Part shown: piece after piece, positions 1 to 6,788 of the stretch
Layout of the letters: the number at the start of each line of letters is the position of its first letter
How positions within the stretch are numbered: the stretch's first letter is position 1
DNA from: Terriglobales bacterium
Lineage (GTDB): Bacteria > Acidobacteriota > Terriglobia > Terriglobales > Acidobacteriaceae
Direction of reading: 5' to 3'
NCBI GenBank assembly: GCA_015655365.1
Contig: JAATFE010000449.1
Location: 1-13,212 of the forward strand
DNA length: 13,212 nt
Notes under the pieces: model-generated
What the model was told of the DNA's origin: nothing
Databases searched by the model: none
What the model saw: the letters and a program-made list of their open reading frames with translations, nothing else
Made by a program: the position numbers and the translations under genes

Positions 1-2933
1 CCCGATATGCCTGCCGAGTAAGGAGCTCCGCTTTGCCAGGAGAAGCTGGGAGCGAGAGAATAATCATTGGTCAGGTATCCCAATAACCCACGAGCGCGCC
101 ATGGGCTGGTTGCGATTGCCGTGGCAATAACCCGGTTGGGCACATTATGGCTAGAATTGCCATACTCCGCCCGAAGATTGTGAGGATCTAACAAGGCGTT
201 CGTGCTTGTAAAGGTGGTGTCATTTACACCGTAGTCTAGGGCGTGCGACCAGGTGTAGCTGGCCTGAAAGGTCAAGTCGCGGCTAGCGCTGTGGTTAGCC
301 TGAACAACGAAGGCATTGTAGTTCGAGTTGACACCGCTGAAGATGTCGGTCATCGAGGTAAATTGCGCGTTAGGACGACCGTTGTTAGTTTGGGTGCTCA
401 GCGAACCATAGAATGGAAGCGTATAAGTCGCTTGGTTTGGCAGAGGCGCGTTGGTGATGTTGTTGTTGTTCACGACATAGGTGATGGAGGTCGGCGCTGG
501 CAGGTTTTGATCGACGAAATCTGGCAACCTGCGGCCGAGTGAGCCGATATAGCTCGCGCCGAGGACTGTGTGCCAGCCTATATCCCGTTGTACGGCCAGG
601 TCGAACTCTTCAACCTGCGGCAATTTGAAATTCGGATCGAAGTAGACGACTGCTGGAATCGCGGCCTGGCCAATGGGGGCATTCAGGATCTTGGGGAACG
701 CCGGCGCTCCGGGATTTGTCGGTTTGATGCCCGACGCTATATTCTGGCTGCCGCTTGCCCCGGTGTTAATGATGGCATTATAAATGGTCGAGTTTTCGAG
801 ACGGCTGTTGAAGATGCCCCAGCCACCACGAAGAACGGTTTTTCCGTCGCCGGTGAGCCCGTAGGAGAAGCCGACGCGCGGAGCAATGTTGTTCTTATTG
901 CTAGGAAGAGTCTCTGTCTGCGCAATAAGAGGATTGGGCAGCTGAGGAGATGGCAACTGCTCGTATTCGTAGCGGAGCCCGTAGGTGATACTGAGGCGCG
1001 GCAGGATCTTCCAGTCGTCCTGGATGAATCCGGCATAATCTCCGGTGGAAAACTGAAAGCCCAGGGGACCGAATCCCTGTGAGTAAGTGTTGTAATGGTT
1101 AGCTGCAGCAGCGGTCGATGCGCTTTGCGACAGATAGTAATCGGATACATAGCTGGCAACGGTCGAATACGAATACGAGCCGAAGACCGAAGTCAGGTTC
1201 AGTGCCAGATCGTAAGTGTGGATATAGTCGACGCCGAACTTGACCGAGTGGTTGCCGCGCTGCCAGTTTGCAGTATCGGTAGCCTGCCAGCGACGCTCAT
1301 CGGGATAAGCGGGGCGGTTGAGAAACGTGGCGGTTCCCATAGTGAAGCCGTTGGTGACGGCTACTGCGGGCGGGATGCCGTTTGGATTGGAATATCCGCC
1401 GGGCGTGTTCAGGAGCGTAGATTCTTCATATGAAGTCGGTGTCTCGTTATAGGCGAAGTTGAAATCGCGGCCATACTGATAGCGAACCTCGTTGCTGAGA
1501 TTTGAGGTGACGATGCTATCCAGCTTGGCGATCCCCCAGGTATCGCGGACATAGATGTTGCCAACGCTCTCTAAGCCATAGCTCGCGGTAGCGTTGGTCT
1601 GCTGGCCGCCCGGTGAAGTGGCCCGCAGCCTGTTCACTTCGGCACTGAGCCGGTTTCTGGCATTAATCTGCCAATCCACCTTGGGGAAAAAGAGCGACTG
1701 GGCCAAATGGCGCGGCGCCGTACCAAGGATAGAAGCTAGACCGGCGAGCCCCGCGTCGAAATCGGCGACGCCTGCTGAATAAGTGGGCAGCTTCAAGTTT
1801 GTCTGCACTGTGCAGGCGCCGCTGTCAGCCGTGTAGTTAGGGTCGTAATTTGGACTGGTCGACGAAGACGAAATTGTGGAGCAGGTGGTCTTCCCAGGAA
1901 GCGATGCGGACGGTTCGGCAAAGAACAGATTTGGATTAGACGCAACCAGCGTCAGAGGGAAATAGTGGTAGTAGTCATCGAACGATAAGTAGAAGAACAA
2001 TTTGTCGCGCAGGATAGGTCCGCCAACTCCGAAGCCCATTTCATGCTTGAGATCGGTAGGCTTGAACTGCACGGTGCTGAAGACGGGGGAGCCCGGTGTT
2101 AGTTGTTCGGCTTTACTCGTAAAATCGTTTTGTGCGGCCAGAGCCGAATCGCGGTCAAAGTAATATCCTTCACCGTGAAAACGATTGGTGCCGCTCTTGG
2201 TGATAGCGTTGATAACGCCGCCTGCGGCGCGACCATACTCTGTGCTGTAATTGGAGACGTTGATCTGGAATTGTTCAATCGACGTTCTTGGAATAGTGAA
2301 GTTAACGGTTGTTCGCCCGCGCTCGTCGGGGAAGAACGCCTGATTGTCGTCGGCGCCATCAACGGTAACATTGTTGGCCAAAGTGCTTTGGCCGCGGACG
2401 CTGAATAAACCAAATCCCCCGCTCTCCACAACGCCTGGAACCTGCAGGGCGTAAGCGGAATAGCGGTAGCTGACCGTCGGAAGCTCATCGAGTTCCTTCT
2501 GCGAGATAACCTGGTTGAAATCCGGCCCGATGGTGTTCATGACAGGCATCTCACCGGAAACCTCGACCGACTGCGAAGTAGAGCCCACATTCAACACTGG
2601 CTGCAGCGAAGTCAGCAATCCGACTTCAACGGTGACGTCATTTGACGTGAATACGCCGAAATCAGGGGCCTTCACTGTCACGGTGTAATGACCGGGCTGA
2701 AGATGGATGGCACGATAGACACCGGCCTGATCAGTAATGACTGTTTCTTCCGCGTTGGTAGCTTTATTGCGCATTGCGACGGAGGCCCCAGCGATGGCTT
2801 TTCCGGTTGAGTCCTGAACGGTTCCTCCGATGGCGCCGTCGACGGCGGTCTGGGCGTGAACCATCGCGCTAGCGAATAAAATCAGAGAGAGCAATAAACC
2901 AAAGATCGACAAAGTGCTGCGACTTCGTTGCAT
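1..2933 (-). CDS. Oar-like TonB-dependent outer-membrane receptor (3' end beyond left edge)
   Basis: Translating the minus strand from the ATG at 2931-2933 gives about 977 codons with no stop, so the gene runs off the left edge. An SD-like AAGAAAGG lies about 6 bases before the ATG. Residues 1-27 form a signal peptide (hydrophobic FGLLLSLILFASAM, likely cleavage VHA|QTA). Residues ~33-125 are a carboxypeptidase-regulatory-like beta-sandwich (GTVQDSTGKAIAGASV, DQAGVYR, LQPGHYTVTV). Residues ~128-255 are the TonB plug (DELPTVSYRYS, SVRGQST, VDGADDN, EYGRAAGGVINAITKSGTN). The rest is an aromatic-rich beta-barrel with repeats of the 'RYEYEQLP', 'NNIAPRVGFSYG' and 'RGGWGIFNSR' type. Such giant receptors are abundant in Acidobacteriota and energise uptake across the outer membrane through TonB-ExbBD. 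No SusD-like gene is adjacent. Carbohydrate import is inferred only from the neighbouring hydrolases; adhesion or peptide uptake are alternatives. Confidence 0.9.
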   Translation of the reverse strand, partial: MQRSRSTLSIFGLLLSLILFASAMVHAQTAVDGAIGGTVQDSTGKAIAGASVAMRNKATNAEETVITDQAGVYRAIHLQPGHYTVTVKAPDFGVFTSNDVTVEVGLLTSLQPVLNVGSTSQSVEVSGEMPVMNTIGPDFNQVISQKELDELPTVSYRYSAYALQVPGVVESGGFGLFSVRGQSTLANNVTVDGADDNQAFFPDERGRTTVNFTIPRTSIEQFQINVSNYSTEYGRAAGGVINAITKSGTNRFHGEGYYFDRDSALAAQNDFTSKAEQLTPGSPVFSTVQFKPTDLKHEMGFGVGGPILRDKLFFYLSFDDYYHYFPLTLVASNPNLFFAEPSASLPGKTTCSTISSSSTSPNYDPNYTADSGACTVQTNLKLPTYSAGVADFDAGLAGLASILGTAPRHLAQSLFFPKVDWQINARNRLSAEVNRLRATSPGGQQTNATASYGLESVGNIYVRDTWGIAKLDSIVTSNLSNEVRYQYGRDFNFAYNETPTSYEESTLLNTPGGYSNPNGIPPAVAVTNGFTMGTATFLNRPAYPDERRWQATDTANWQRGNHSVKFGVDYIHTYDLALNLTSVFGSYSYSTVASYVSDYYLSQSASTAAAANHYNTYSQGFGPLGFQFSTGDYAGFIQDDWKILPRLSITYGLRYEYEQLPSPQLPNPLIAQTETLPSNKNNIAPRVGFSYGLTGDGKTVLRGGWGIFNSRLENSTIYNAIINTGASGSQNIASGIKPTNPGAPAFPKILNAPIGQAAIPAVVYFDPNFKLPQVEEFDLAVQRDIGWHTVLGASYIGSLGRRLPDFVDQNLPAPTSITYVVNNNNITNAPLPNQATYTLPFYGSLSTQTNNGRPNAQFTSMTDIFSGVNSNYNAFVVQANHSASRDLTFQASYTWSHALDYGVNDTTFTSTNALLDPHNLRAEYGNSSHNVPNRVIATAIATSPWRARGLLGYLTNDYSLAPSFSWQSGAPYSAGIS

Positions 2934-3412
2934 TCTGGCCTTTCTTACTTTGTACCGGACTGTGTTGGGTTGGATTACGTAGAGGCAAGGCGAGCCGTCG
3001 GCGCGATTGAATCTGCACCGCCGGTTGCGCGCAGGATGCTGGCAAAGTTGGGCGCGTGTCCGAAGAGCACTCCTAGTCCGGAGCGGAGCTCGGAAGGAAC
3101 ACGTGTAGCTTTCCGTGATTAGAGCTTGTAAATCTTCGATACGCATCTGCGCCTGCAGTCTGGATCGCGCCGTAATTTTGTTTAGCGCAGCTTCGCAGTT
3201 GATCTAGATGTTTTCGAACTCGGGCGAGGCGGCCGTTCCGTATATGGAAGAGCCACTTGGCCGCGACTTCGGGGCACAGTAACTGGGAAACCGCAGGAGC
3301 CAAATTGAAGAAAGGGGCGGGGGTGAATCGTCGTGCTCCGCGCCGTCCATGAATGAGAAGATAGTTTGCTCGAATGAAAGGAGCGGAAAAGGAAGATGAA
3401 TGCATGGTTAAA

Positions 3413-3437
3413 ATGTCAGACGTCAGACCTCTGATAT
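3413..3437. promoter_or_regulatory. Candidate operator: repeated TCAGA half-sites
   Basis: Three half-sites are packed together. The heptamer GTCAGAC occurs twice in direct tandem (3415-3421 and 3422-3428). The second copy also forms a perfect inverted repeat TCAGA-CC-TCTGA (3423-3434). An outer pair ATGTCAGA / TCTGATAT (3413-3420 and 3430-3437) matches 7 of 8 positions as an inverted repeat. The cluster lies about 50-70 bases before the GntR-gene start and abuts the putative promoter, a position that fits autoregulation by that protein. It does not match the GTnTAnAC consensus described for HutC-type GntR/UTRA factors, so which protein binds here is inference. Confidence 0.45.
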
Positions 3438-3460
3438 CCGGTCAAGTGGAAGAGTATACT
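3432..3460 (+). promoter_or_regulatory. Putative promoter of the GntR-kinase unit
   Basis: TATACT at 3455-3460 matches the sigma-70 -10 consensus at 5 of 6 positions. A weak -35 candidate, TGATAT (3432-3437), lies 17 bases upstream and overlaps the TCAGA repeat cluster. Transcription would start about 20 bases before the GntR ATG. The -35 is poor, so the promoter may be activator-dependent or the assignment may be wrong. Confidence 0.35.
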
Positions 3461-3485
3461 TTTTAAAACTTGTAATTGGAGCATC

Positions 3486-4283
3486 ATGAGCGCGACAGGT
3501 ATGGATGGGCACACTTCAGAGGAGATTTCAGATCGGATATGGCGAGGGGAGGCACGCGAAAACCTCGTAACGCGGGTTGCCAACGCCATTCGTTCTCAGG
3601 TTCAATCGGGCCAGTTGGCTTGTGGTGTCCAGCTCCGCGGTGAAGTGGAGTTTGCGCGCGAGCTCGGCGTCAGCAGGGCGACTCTTCGTGAAGCTACTCG
3701 CATGCTGACGCGGGAAGGGCTGCTCACGATTCGTCACGGCGTAGGCACCTTTGTAGGGGAGAACTATGGGCACCTGAGCAGCCGGCTGGAAAGCATGCAT
3801 TCGCTCTCCACTCTGATTCGAGAGAGAGGCAACGAAGCGCGAGTTGATGGCATCAGGATTCGCCGCATCGCAGCCAGTCGCGAGGTCGCGATTGCGTTAA
3901 ATGTTACTCCAGCTTCGCCTGTCGCGGAAATCACCCGCCGTAGGCTTATCGACACGCGGCCCCTTGCTGTGGCTTACGACTATATCTCGCTGGTCGACGC
4001 TGAATGGAAGTTGCCGCTGATCAAGACATTTGATGGAGAATCAATCTATCGGTTTATGGCGACGAAGCTTTATCAGCAAATGGTTACAAGTCACGCATCC
4101 ATAACTGCGGTTTCGTCCAATAGGAAACATGCCGAACTTTTGCATGTCAAGATTGGCTTTCCTCTTTTGTTCATGCGGGAGATCCAGTTCGATGCCAAAC
4201 GCCTACCCGGTTTGTATAGTACGATCTACCACAATTCTTCCTTGATGGAGTTTACACTGGAACGTCCTGGGGCGAGACCATGA
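3486..4283 (+). CDS. GntR-family transcriptional regulator with UTRA ligand domain
   Basis: A 265-residue protein, usual length for the HutC/FrlR-type GntR subfamily. Residues ~22-92 are the winged helix-turn-helix: the recognition helix region is LGVSRATLREATRMLTREG and the wing is RHGVGTFV. Residues ~100-255 fit a UTRA (UbiC-like) effector domain, including the typical segment RRRLIDTRPLAVAYDYIS. UTRA domains usually bind small sugars, sugar phosphates or amino-acid derivatives and change DNA affinity. The usual 'LPSE' start of the HTH reads LRGE here. GGAG lies 4 bases before the ATG. The stop overlaps the kinase start (ATGA at 4280-4283), so the two are co-transcribed and probably translationally coupled. 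The regulator likely senses the substrate or product of that kinase. Family assignment is secure; ligand and targets are not known from sequence. Confidence 0.93.
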   Translation: MSATGMDGHTSEEISDRIWRGEARENLVTRVANAIRSQVQSGQLACGVQLRGEVEFARELGVSRATLREATRMLTREGLLTIRHGVGTFVGENYGHLSSRLESMHSLSTLIRERGNEARVDGIRIRRIAASREVAIALNVTPASPVAEITRRRLIDTRPLAVAYDYISLVDAEWKLPLIKTFDGESIYRFMATKLYQQMVTSHASITAVSSNRKHAELLHVKIGFPLLFMREIQFDAKRLPGLYSTIYHNSSLMEFTLERPGARP

Positions 4284-5194
4284 CGCCTTCTCTCGCCGTC
4301 TTCGGTAATTTTACGATTGACGATCTCGTCTTTCCCGACGGCTCAACGCGTTGGGCTGTTCCGGGCGGCAGTGCAATCTATGCAGCCTTTGGAGCATCGC
4401 TCTGGGTAGAAGATGTAAGCGTGGTCGCTCCGCTCGGAGTCGATTATCCCATGACATTACTGGCCGGGCGCTTTGACCTCTCCCGTTGCCCGCGTGTGGC
4501 GCGCACCCTACGGAATTGGGGACTGTATGAGGAAGATGGCACGCGTCACTTTCTCTCCCGTAGCGCAATGAGGAATTGGAGCGAGTTTAGCCCAAGACCG
4601 GAAGACGCCTCGTCCGGCTATCAGACGGCAGCGCACATTGCGCCTTTGCCTTACAACATTGCCGTAGAACTGACAAGAAGGCTTCGCAAAGACGGGACGC
4701 TCACGATCTCTCTCGATCTCGATGACCACGACCTTGCCGGTAGCGTGGACGTGAATGCGATCACCAAACTGCTCGGTGAAACCGATCTTTTTCTGCCAAG
4801 TCTTCAGGACGTGCGTACTCTCTTAGGGGGAGCCGAAACACTCGAGAACCTGCGTCGCCTGCGTTCTGTCGCGCCGGATGTGCGCCTCATCGCGATCAAG
4901 TGCGGAACGGAAGGTGTGATTGCTCATGCTGCGGGCGCGAGCGAATGGGTCCGGGTTCCTGCCGCACCTGCGCACCTTGTCAGTGCGACGGGGGCCGGGG
5001 ATGCGTTCTGTGGCGGGGCGCTGGCAGCCTTTACGAGAGAGGTCGACGTGATCGAGGCTTTGCTCGCTGGAGTGATATCGGCGTCTTTCTGCGTCGAGGG
5101 GTTCGGAGTCGCCGGTCTGTTGGCTGCGACTCATGACGAAGCATGCTCTCGTCTTGCGATGCTCCGGCCGCGCGTAGAAGTGGGACCGATGTAA
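4280..5194 (+). CDS. PfkB-family (ribokinase-like) carbohydrate kinase
   Basis: A 304-residue cytoplasmic kinase of the PfkB/ribokinase fold, which transfers phosphate from ATP to a sugar or sugar-like alcohol. The glycine pair of the substrate lid region is PGG at 28-30. The C-terminal PfkB signature is ATGAGDAFCGG at 236-246, with the catalytic base at Asp241 and the anion hole formed by the preceding GAG. The residue before the signature is Ser-Ala instead of the common Asp-Thr/Ala. The NxxE magnesium/phosphate motif that normally reads PNxxE is SLQD (LPSLQDVRTLLGG, ~172-184). The start overlaps the GntR stop by ATGA, and GGGGCGAG lies just upstream as a ribosome-binding site. A GntR/UTRA plus PfkB pair resembles the fructoselysine frlR-frlD arrangement, but no deglycase gene is present, so that comparison concerns architecture only. 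The substrate cannot be named. Confidence 0.88.
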   Translation: MTPSLAVFGNFTIDDLVFPDGSTRWAVPGGSAIYAAFGASLWVEDVSVVAPLGVDYPMTLLAGRFDLSRCPRVARTLRNWGLYEEDGTRHFLSRSAMRNWSEFSPRPEDASSGYQTAAHIAPLPYNIAVELTRRLRKDGTLTISLDLDDHDLAGSVDVNAITKLLGETDLFLPSLQDVRTLLGGAETLENLRRLRSVAPDVRLIAIKCGTEGVIAHAAGASEWVRVPAAPAHLVSATGAGDAFCGGALAAFTREVDVIEALLAGVISASFCVEGFGVAGLLAATHDEACSRLAMLRPRVEVGPM

Positions 5195-5331
5195 GACGTT
5201 TGTCATGGCGACAAATTCGTAAATTCCTTGATCGTGTGCATTTGTGCTCATCTCGATGCAGGACGCGGGCGCCAGACAAGTATCGAACCGGACCGCAGCG
5301 ACCTGCATCGTCGCGGCCCGTCTTTACCCTA
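5195..5331. other. Short non-coding stretch after the kinase gene
   Basis: No gene is supported here. A short inverted repeat TTTGTC-ATGGC-GACAAA (5199-5215) begins five bases after the kinase stop. It could form a six-pair hairpin, but it is A/T-rich and not followed by a T-run, so it is at best a weak terminator. The rest, up to the transposase remnant, may be further decayed insertion-sequence DNA, since the transposase reading becomes unrecognisable here and not at a clean end. Confidence 0.3.
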
Positions 5332-5657
5332 ACCACGCACCCACATGTGCTGGCCCCAATATCTCTTGCGCAGATAAGGAAAGCCTTCCTGCGACTGACG
5401 GCTTGACTTCCCTTTCACGTACTACACAAGTTTCGCCGGTGACAACAGAGGTGGTGCTGACACCAACAGGTGAATGTGATCCGGTAACACCGACCCGCGC
5501 ACGATCGTCACCTCGTGCGCTTGGCATATCTGCCGAATCACGTCGCGGGCGCGCTCCGCTACTTCCCCACGCAATAGGGTACCGATACTTCGTGATCCAC
5601 GATCAGATGGTACTTGATGTTCCATATCGCGTGCCCGCTTGTCCGATACTCGCCCAT
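5332..5657 (-). pseudogene. IS200-type Y1 transposase (TnpA) remnant, frameshifted
   Basis: Reading the minus strand from ATG at 5655-5657 gives MGEYRTSGHAIWNIKYHLIV, a typical IS200 TnpA N-terminus. Homology moves to a second frame near 5598-5601 (WITKYRYPI) and to a third near 5570-5576 (LRGEVAERARDVIRQ, then PDHIHLLVSAPP). The HIH metal-binding pair of HUH/Y1 transposases is therefore still visible. The frame then meets a TAG at 5422-5424, where Gln is usual (KLV-stop-YVKGKSS). It continues as EGFPYLRKRYWGQHMW until another stop at 5329-5331. The part carrying the catalytic tyrosine cannot be aligned. With two frame changes and at least one nonsense codon the gene is dead. Functional IS200 TnpA cuts single-stranded DNA at subterminal hairpins. 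The element sits exactly between the convergent kinase and hydrolase units. Confidence 0.85.
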
Positions 5658-5664
5658 CTCTGCC

Positions 5665-5681
5665 CCTCACAACATTGTAGG
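5665..5681 (-). repeat. Imperfect palindrome upstream of the tnpA remnant
   Basis: On the plus strand CCTCACAA and TTGTAGG pair with one bulged C around a two-base loop. The palindrome lies 8 bases upstream of the transposase ATG. IS200 elements carry such hairpins near their left end, either as the transposase recognition structure or to sequester the start. Assigning it as a degraded left-end hairpin is inference from position. Confidence 0.35.
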
Positions 5682-5709
5682 TTCCTGATCGCAATCCTTT
5701 GATGCCGAA

Positions 5710-6786
5710 TCAATAATATGTGATCTTGAATAGACTCACGACTACACTGTTACCAAACGGTACAGATCCCGTCCACTTCACGCCCGTACCGCCAAACGGG
5801 TTCGGCGTCACTTTCGCACTCAGCGACAACGTTGCGGCGTCCTTCGTGTTCGAGCCTTTCGCCGTCAGTACCCCATTCGCATAGGCAAGAATGATCGTAG
5901 TGTTCGGCTTGAACACACCAGTCAATTGCTGCTCATCGCTCACCGGATGCCCGACTCCGTCCACCACTTGATATAGCTGGAACATACACTTCTCCGCCGA
6001 CTGAATTGTTCTCCAGAAGCGCAGCGAATACCCGTTCTTCGTCTGAGGATCATATTTGATGTAAATGTCCGCCTTCTGATTGCGTTCGCCTGCACTGTCG
6101 TCCGGCACGCCCGCAATGCCAAACCCCTGTCCTTGCGTCTTTTCCGGAGTCAGCACCACCTTGACCTGCATCGCATCGGTCTTCGCATCATTTTGATAGA
6201 GCAAGGCCGAGCCCTGCGAACTGACGCGCAGCCCGTAGCCATGTACCAGGTTTTCGCCTGTCGACACGGTCCACGCGCCCAGCACCGTCCACATGCCGCT
6301 CGCATAAGTGGCGTTCTCTGTCTCCACAAAGTTGCGGAATTCGGGAGACAACATCTTCGCCGTCAACGCCTCTGCCGTTACCGGCCTTGCGGTAATTGCC
6401 ATCACTGCGGGTCCTGGCTCGCTGATATTCGTTTTCGGCTCAATCGCCGCTTCAATGTATTTGCCCACATCGCCCGCGGTCAGCGTGTACTGACGTAGCG
6501 GAACATCGTTGCGGCTCACCGCTGTCTTGCGCCGGGTCGCGCAAGCCGCATCGACGCACTGATACCACGAGATGAGCGACTGGTCCTCGCGTCCGTTGAG
6601 CTTCAGTGCATAAGCCACACTCAATTTGCCACCCTCGACAGCGCTCACCGTCGGCGCACTCGCAATCGTAGGCGGATCGACATAAGCCGGTTCCACCGCG
6701 TTGTGAATTGTTGCGTTCTTCAAACGGCGGTTAGTGTTGTTACAATCTTCTTTCTGCCGTTCATGAGATATACTGGCGAGCCACAC
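5710..6786 (-). CDS. Remnant of a secreted Ig-like/LamG-like beta-sandwich protein
   Basis: An open frame of 358 codons beginning with GTG two bases after the CE15 stop. Residues ~38-130 look like an Ig-like or fibronectin-like module (SAVEGGKLSVAYALKLNG, WYQCVDAACATRR with a Cys pair, YTLTAGDVGKYIEAAI). Residues ~145-358 look like a concanavalin/LamG-type sandwich (FVETENATYASGMWTVLGAW, YGLRVSSQGSALLYQN, YIKYDPQTKNGYSLRFW). These resemble accessory C-terminal domains of secreted plant-polysaccharide enzymes, but no catalytic domain is present. There is no convincing ribosome-binding site, and the first ~30 residues look non-natural. In another frame, ATG at 6764 reads MNGRKKIVTTLTAV and then stops: a signal-peptide-like beginning cut off out of frame. 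I infer an internal deletion joined a signal-peptide start to the C-terminal part of a once larger enzyme. Whether anything is still translated is unknown. No function is assigned. Confidence 0.6.
   Translation of the reverse strand: MWLASISHERQKEDCNNTNRRLKNATIHNAVEPAYVDPPTIASAPTVSAVEGGKLSVAYALKLNGREDQSLISWYQCVDAACATRRKTAVSRNDVPLRQYTLTAGDVGKYIEAAIEPKTNISEPGPAVMAITARPVTAEALTAKMLSPEFRNFVETENATYASGMWTVLGAWTVSTGENLVHGYGLRVSSQGSALLYQNDAKTDAMQVKVVLTPEKTQGQGFGIAGVPDDSAGERNQKADIYIKYDPQTKNGYSLRFWRTIQSAEKCMFQLYQVVDGVGHPVSDEQQLTGVFKPNTTIILAYANGVLTAKGSNTKDAATLSLSAKVTPNPFGGTGVKWTGSVPFGNSVVVSLFKITYY
6720..6764 (-). pseudogene. Out-of-frame signal-peptide-like start (15 codons including stop)
   Basis: ATG at 6762-6764 opens the short reading MNGRKKIVTTLTAV, followed by TGA. 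A positively charged start followed by a hydrophobic/threonine stretch is what the N-terminus of an exported protein looks like. It ends abruptly, and the beta-sandwich coding sequence continues at once in a different frame. I read it as the surviving 5' tip of the gene whose 3' part occupies 5710-6696. A chance short frame cannot be excluded. Confidence 0.35.
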
Positions 6787-6788
6787 AC

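Larger units (their letters stand above)
2934..3485. other. Divergent intergenic region between receptor and GntR gene
   Basis: This 552-base stretch separates the minus-strand receptor from the plus-strand regulator and must carry both promoters. The regulator side (3413-3485) has a clear repeat cluster and a TATACT box, described separately. On the receptor side I see no convincing -35/-10 pair. An imperfect inverted repeat occurs around 3077-3093 (TCCGGAGC / GCTCGGA). A 110-codon frame exists on the minus strand at 3073-3405, but it has no ribosome-binding site, no recognisable domain, and covers much of the presumed promoter area, so I do not call it a gene. The remainder holds nothing I can name. 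Confidence 0.6.

Noticed and set aside
2099..2488. Short frames inside the receptor region that might suggest the receptor is broken
   Set aside because: Direct translation of the minus strand from 2933 to 1 in one frame shows no stop and continuous receptor-like sequence, so the gene is intact within the window.
3073..3405. A 110-codon minus-strand frame in the receptor-GntR intergenic region
   Set aside because: It has no ribosome-binding site and no recognised domain, is rich in Arg/Ala/Ser as expected from shadow reading, and covers most of the space needed for two divergent promoters.
5199..5215. TTTGTC/GACAAA hairpin as a terminator of the GntR-kinase unit
   Set aside because: The stem is only six mostly A/T pairs and no T-run follows, so it is not reported as a terminator.
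5244..5702. A 152-codon plus-strand frame between the kinase and the hydrolase operon
   Set aside because: The opposite strand shows unmistakable IS200 transposase homology in three frames; this frame is its antisense shadow.
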